In this document: in pieces, positions 60,556 through 64,000 of the stretch
Layout: every line of letters begins with the position of its first letter
Position numbering within the stretch: the first letter of the stretch is position 1
Assembly (NCBI RefSeq): GCF_051055405.1
Contig: NZ_CP167068.1
Span: 2,480,001-2,544,000, forward strand
Source of the DNA: Pseudolachnospira sp051055405
Lineage (GTDB): Bacteria; Bacillota; Clostridia; Lachnospirales; Lachnospiraceae
Length of the DNA stretch: 64,000 nucleotides
Reading direction: 5' to 3'
Program-made: the position numbers and the translations under genes
Notes under the pieces: generated by a model
Databases searched by the model: none
What the model was told of the DNA's origin: nothing
What the model saw: only the letters and a program-made list of their open reading frames with translations

Positions 60556-61602
60556 TTATTCCATGCACACAGAAACCCGATAAGCCCCTGGTACGCAGGC
60601 AGCCTTCATGGCTTCCTCCATGCGTTCAAAAGGAATATGTGTTTCAATAACCGGCGCAAAATTGATTTTTCCGGAATTGATCGCGTCCGCCGCCGCTAAG
60701 AAATCCATATGATCTGCTCCAAAAGTACCGATAATATCGATCTTACGGTAATGAATGGTATTCACATCCAGGCTGATCTTCGGGCTGGGAAATCCTGCCG
60801 CAAAAAGGAGAACACGTCCACGCTTTGCTTTCAGCATCTCAAAGGCCTGATCCGTCGCCGCTTGAGCGGCAACGGCAACGATAACCGCATCCGCGCCTTT
60901 CCCGCCAGTCAGCTTCTTTACTTCTTCGATCGGATCGCAGGCAGAGGAATCAATCGTCGTAAGACCGCAGGCTTTCGCTGCTTCAATCTTTTTGGGGATT
61001 AATTCCGTGATCATCACGTTGGCTCCATATTCTCTGGCCATCAACGCGTTTAAAAGACCCATGGTTCCCGCGCCAATAACGACGACGTTCTCTCCGTGCT
61101 TTACTTGAAGCTTCCGCATTCCGTATAGAATCGAGGCGACTGGTTCCAGGAGGCCCGCAATCGAAGGGTCGACGCCTTTGTTTATATGGTACAAGCCGAC
61201 TTTCGATTTTACCGCATATTCCGCAAAGCCCGCGTTGCCATAATATCCGTCCGGATTTAAATCATTGGCTGTTTTAATATGTCGGCATTCGCCGGTTCTT
61301 CCTTCCAGCGATTCGGGAGACGAGGGGTCAAACTCATACCCGCAGGCTACAAAATCACCCGGTACAAAATCATCCACATTGCTTCCCACCTCCATCACCG
61401 TGCCGGACCACTCATGACCGAACACCAATGGATACGGACGGGTACGGCTTCCATTGTATACGCCATACTCGGAAGTACATATATTACATGCCTGAATTTT
61501 TACGAGAACACTATCCGGCCCTAGTTCCGGAAGCGTTCTTTCCTCCATCGTCAGCGACTCTTTTCCGTGAAGAACCGCCGTTTTTGTTGTTTTGATATCC
61601 AT
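60556..61602 (-). CDS. zinc-type medium-chain alcohol/polyol dehydrogenase
   Basis: This 348-residue enzyme has the catalytic zinc ligands (NICTSEYGVYNG Cys; FGHEWSGTVMEVG His-Glu) and the Rossmann motif VVVIGAGTMGLLNALMA. The Cys4 structural-zinc loop is reduced. It resembles sorbitol, galactitol-1-phosphate and L-threonine dehydrogenases. With the aldolase and PTS it fits oxidation of a hexitol phosphate. ATG after AGGAAAGGAA. Confidence 0.9.
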   Translation of the reverse strand: MDIKTTKTAVLHGKESLTMEERTLPELGPDSVLVKIQACNICTSEYGVYNGSRTRPYPLVFGHEWSGTVMEVGSNVDDFVPGDFVACGYEFDPSSPESLEGRTGECRHIKTANDLNPDGYYGNAGFAEYAVKSKVGLYHINKGVDPSIAGLLEPVASILYGMRKLQVKHGENVVVIGAGTMGLLNALMAREYGANVMITELIPKKIEAAKACGLTTIDSSACDPIEEVKKLTGGKGADAVIVAVAAQAATDQAFEMLKAKRGRVLLFAAGFPSPKISLDVNTIHYRKIDIIGTFGADHMDFLAAADAINSGKINFAPVIETHIPFERMEEAMKAACVPGAYRVSVCME

Positions 61603-61627
61603 AACTATTTCCTTTCCTGCCTGATTT

Positions 61628-62503
61628 TTACGCCCGATTTTCTCCGCCAAACAGCTTGACATAGTGAATCAATGTATCCTTCCATCCATTGGCCGCGCCT
61701 TCCATGGCCATCTGTAGATTCATACGTTTTGTATTCATTTCCCCTTTCGGGCCCTGTACCTGACGGCAGAAATCCTGCTCGCAAATGTTCTTCAGACTCG
61801 CCAGACCGCCTTCATTCAAATCGGTATTTAAATTGATTTTAGAGATACCGCATGCAATGGTTTTTACCAGATTTTCATCGCCTGTATTGGAGCCGCCATG
61901 CAAGACCAAAGGCAGCGGAAGCTGTCCTGAAAGCGTGCGGAGCAATTCAAATTCCAGTTTGGGCGTTCCCTTATATGTACCGTGGGATGTTCCCACCGAA
62001 ACCGCCAGACAGTCCGTGCCGGTCTGCTCCACAAAAGCCGCCGCTTCATCCAGATGCGTCAATCCAGAGTCGCGGGTTTCTGCATACTCATCTCCCTGTC
62101 CGACATGACCCAATTCAGACTCTACCGATACCCCGACTGCATGCGCGATCTTGACGATCTCTTTCACCTGTGCCACATTCTCTTCAAAAGGCAGTGTGGA
62201 ACGATCCACCATAACCGACGAGAAGCCCGCATGGATCGCTTGGATTCCCTGTTCAAAAGTACTGCCATGATCCAGATTCAATGCGACCACTGCCTTAGGG
62301 TATTTCTTTTCAAAAAATTTTGCGATACATGCGCATTCATAAATGCCATGAACCGGATGTACATCCAGGATTACGGGAGCGTGAAGCTCCGTTGCTACCT
62401 GGTAAGCCGCCTCTATCGTCTCTCGGTTAAAAACATTCGGAGCAGCGACGCCATAATGGTGAAGCTTTGCATCCTGGAGCAGTTCGTGCATAGGAATAAT
62501 CAT
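61628..62503 (-). CDS. class II aldolase (FBA/GatY/KbaY-like)
   Basis: This zinc aldolase of 291 residues cleaves a ketose 1,6-bisphosphate (fructose or tagatose type). Zinc ligands and catalytic residues appear in VALNLDHGSTFEQ, SVESELGHVGQ, SVGTSHGTYKGTPKLEFELL and LVLHGGSNTGDENL. The neighbours favour a GatY/KbaY-like role on tagatose or a related sugar. ATG 62503 after GGAGGAAAAG. Confidence 0.9.
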   Translation of the reverse strand: MIIPMHELLQDAKLHHYGVAAPNVFNRETIEAAYQVATELHAPVILDVHPVHGIYECACIAKFFEKKYPKAVVALNLDHGSTFEQGIQAIHAGFSSVMVDRSTLPFEENVAQVKEIVKIAHAVGVSVESELGHVGQGDEYAETRDSGLTHLDEAAAFVEQTGTDCLAVSVGTSHGTYKGTPKLEFELLRTLSGQLPLPLVLHGGSNTGDENLVKTIACGISKINLNTDLNEGGLASLKNICEQDFCRQVQGPKGEMNTKRMNLQMAMEGAANGWKDTLIHYVKLFGGENRA

Positions 62504-62555
62504 TTTCTTTTCCTCCAACTTTCATTTTAAACAAAGAATTTCCTTTCGAATAAAA

Positions 62556-62591
62556 TACCGCCAAATAGTATATAGAAACCATTTGGCGGTA
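62556..62591 (-). promoter_or_regulatory. intercistronic hairpin in the PTS operon
   Basis: TACCGCCAAAT and ATTTGGCGGTA, 11-bp perfect arms and a 14-nt loop, between the IID and aldolase genes. No T-run follows, so it is more likely an mRNA stability or processing element than a terminator. Confidence 0.6.
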
Positions 62592-62623
62592 CAGTCATCA
62601 TACGATGGTCTTACAACGGCGTC

Positions 62624-63457
62624 TTAGCCAAAGATACCCAGGAATGCACCGACCAAAGCAATCGCCAGCATAATCCATACAATTCTGGAATATTTCTGAC
62701 CGCCCTTGGCAAGGTAGAAATATACCCCAAATACACAGCATAACGGAAGGATTCCCGGCAAAATTTTGTCCAGCAAAGCCTGTATCTCTACGGCTTCCGC
62801 TGCATTTTCAAGCTGGTACGAAAGAGGCGTTTTCAGCTTTACATACGAGGAAGAAAGCGCTCCCATCATAAACATGGCTAAAACACTGGTTGCATTGATA
62901 ATCTTCTTGAAAAGGCCGCTCTGGAGAACCTTTGTTACCGCATCGCGTCCCAGGTTATAGCCCAAAGTCATCATGTAAAAACCAACGGCGATAATAATAC
63001 AGGGGTAAATCAGCGGGAAGAAAGCGCCTAGCACGCTGCCGGACAGAGCCAGAGTACATGCGATGGCAAGAACCGTCGATTTCGTGGTAGAACGAATCAG
63101 AGAGTCTCCAATACCCGCCATCGGTCCCATCAAACCGGTTTTGATTCCTGTGATCGCTTCCTCCGGAATATCCGCGCCGGCCGCTTTTTTCTGTTCCATG
63201 GAAAGAACAATACCAGGAATGATTCCGCCGATGGTACATTCGGTGTTGAAAAATTGTAGATGCCGCTTTAACGCATCTTTATATTCTTCGGTTCCTTCCC
63301 CATACCATTTTTTCAGGTGAGGCATCATGGTAATACAGAAATTCATATTCTGCAGACGCTCATAAGAGTTACTCATCTCGTTGGTGGTATAATAGGACAA
63401 ATAAGTCTTAAATAAATCTTTTTTCGTCAAATCTTTTATTTCTTTTGTTTTAGCCAT
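62624..63457 (-). CDS. PTS mannose-family IID component
   Basis: This protein of 277 residues is the IID part of a mannose-type membrane complex. YERLQNMNFCITMMPHLKKW, GLMGPMAGIGDSLIRSTTKS and YNLGRDAVTKVLQSGLFKKI are IID signatures. One C-terminal helix (SRIVWIMLAIALVGAFLGIF) ends it. It starts inside the IIC end (8-bp overlap). Sugar specificity is unknown. Confidence 0.95.
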   Translation of the reverse strand: MAKTKEIKDLTKKDLFKTYLSYYTTNEMSNSYERLQNMNFCITMMPHLKKWYGEGTEEYKDALKRHLQFFNTECTIGGIIPGIVLSMEQKKAAGADIPEEAITGIKTGLMGPMAGIGDSLIRSTTKSTVLAIACTLALSGSVLGAFFPLIYPCIIIAVGFYMMTLGYNLGRDAVTKVLQSGLFKKIINATSVLAMFMMGALSSSYVKLKTPLSYQLENAAEAVEIQALLDKILPGILPLCCVFGVYFYLAKGGQKYSRIVWIMLAIALVGAFLGIFG

Positions 63458-64000
63458 TGACTCCAACCTCCCCTTTCGTACTGGTAAAGAAAATCAGCAG
63501 GGCAATGCAGATTCCGAAGACAGCCGCCGCCATGGTGTTAATTCCCAGATACTGTACAGCAAAGAAACCAATGAAGAAATAGGGCAGAAGTTTTGCATTT
63601 CCTACCGTCTTCAGGATAATGGCAAATCCAATTGCCGGGAGCATACCGCCTGCAACGCTGAGGCCAGCCGTCAGCCATGCGGGCATCATTGCCAGCAGAT
63701 TGCTGACCGCGTCAGAGCCAAGCTGCAAAAGAATAAATACCGGAATGAAACGAATACAGAAAGATACGATTAACGGAAAAATCGTTCCGCACATAAAAAT
63801 GCCTCTTCCATCGCCTTTTTCCGCATATTTATCTGCCAGATGGCACCAATAAATATTCGAAGTTCTGCGAATCTGATCCAGGAAAACGCCCAGCAGGCCA
63901 AAAGGAACCGCCAGCGCCACCGCTGTTTCCGCATCCATTCCACCTGCCAACGCCAATGGAATCGCAACAGATTCCGCCATAATTTCATCCGAAGGAATCT
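63450..64000 (-). CDS. PTS mannose-family IIC component, 5' end outside window
   Basis: The frame is open to the window edge and ends with IPSDEIMAESVAIPLALAGG read toward the inside; the PSDE motif is typical of mannose-type IIC. LALAVPFGLLGVFLDQIRRT and LSVAGGMLPAIGFAIILKTV also fit. The start codon, and the IIA and IIB partners, must lie beyond 64000. Confidence 0.93.
   Translation of the reverse strand, partial: IPSDEIMAESVAIPLALAGGMDAETAVALAVPFGLLGVFLDQIRRTSNIYWCHLADKYAEKGDGRGIFMCGTIFPLIVSFCIRFIPVFILLQLGSDAVSNLLAMMPAWLTAGLSVAGGMLPAIGFAIILKTVGNAKLLPYFFIGFFAVQYLGINTMAAAVFGICIALLIFFTSTKGEVGVNG

Overview
The window reads as a chromosomal segment of a strictly anaerobic, spore-forming member of the Clostridia, most like Lachnospiraceae. 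The signs are the sigma-F operon joined to spoVA genes, a nine-gene V-type ATPase operon, rubrerythrin plus reverse rubrerythrin, an intact feo operon, a T-box before valS, and strong AGGAGG-type ribosome binding sites with frequent GTG or TTG starts. This is inference from gene content; I could not run a taxonomic search. I see no rRNA, CRISPR array, transposase or prophage module and did not recognise any tRNA.

Layout. 1-2.5 kb: a cut-off RhuM-family gene, a promoter with a structured 6S-like RNA candidate, and a purine permease. 2.6-6.7 kb: glycerol fermentation (frameshifted gldA and a fused DhaK-DhaL kinase) facing a divergent PocR/AraC regulator. 6.7-7.9 kb: a paired short chromate transporter. 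8.1-13.7 kb: an iron island (two feoA, feoB, a FeoB-associated peptide, a DtxR-type repressor, a DUF2325 gene) carrying five copies of a 16-bp box, GTTAG-N6-CTAAC or one mismatch from it. 13.8-17.3 kb: MATE pump, MgtE, YjjG-like phosphatase. 17.6-26.2 kb: V-ATPase operon H-C-I-K-F-E-A-B-D. 26.4-29.9 kb: spoIIAA-spoIIAB-sigF followed by spoVAA-AB-AC and two small ORFs. 30-31.6 kb: a zinc-ribbon/TPR membrane protein with a 46-residue companion.

31.9-34.4 kb: PadR regulator and an ABC exporter. 34.4-38.7 kb: stress genes (htpG, csp, rubrerythrin, reverse rubrerythrin, PerR-like regulator with its boxes). 38.8-47.4 kb: HAD phosphatase, PAP2 phosphatase, a membrane-anchored XRE regulator, a MacB-like ABC pair whose permease carries a long coiled coil, and EamA and AEC transporters. 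47.6-56.4 kb: an oxidoreductase, a membrane-anchored polysaccharide deacetylase, trpS, TraX-like protein, exonuclease III and valS. 56.7-64 kb: a minus-strand sugar or hexitol operon running past the window end (mannose-type PTS IIC and IID, class II aldolase, two different dehydrogenases, a HAD phosphatase, HPr and enzyme I).

The genes are mostly ordinary core and metabolic functions. The most unusual signals lie between them: a compound triple-hairpin repeat in three copies, a second long palindrome family, an iron-box regulon readable directly from sequence, a broken gldA in an otherwise intact glycerol operon, and a sugar operon with its own HPr that lacks the usual regulatory serine.
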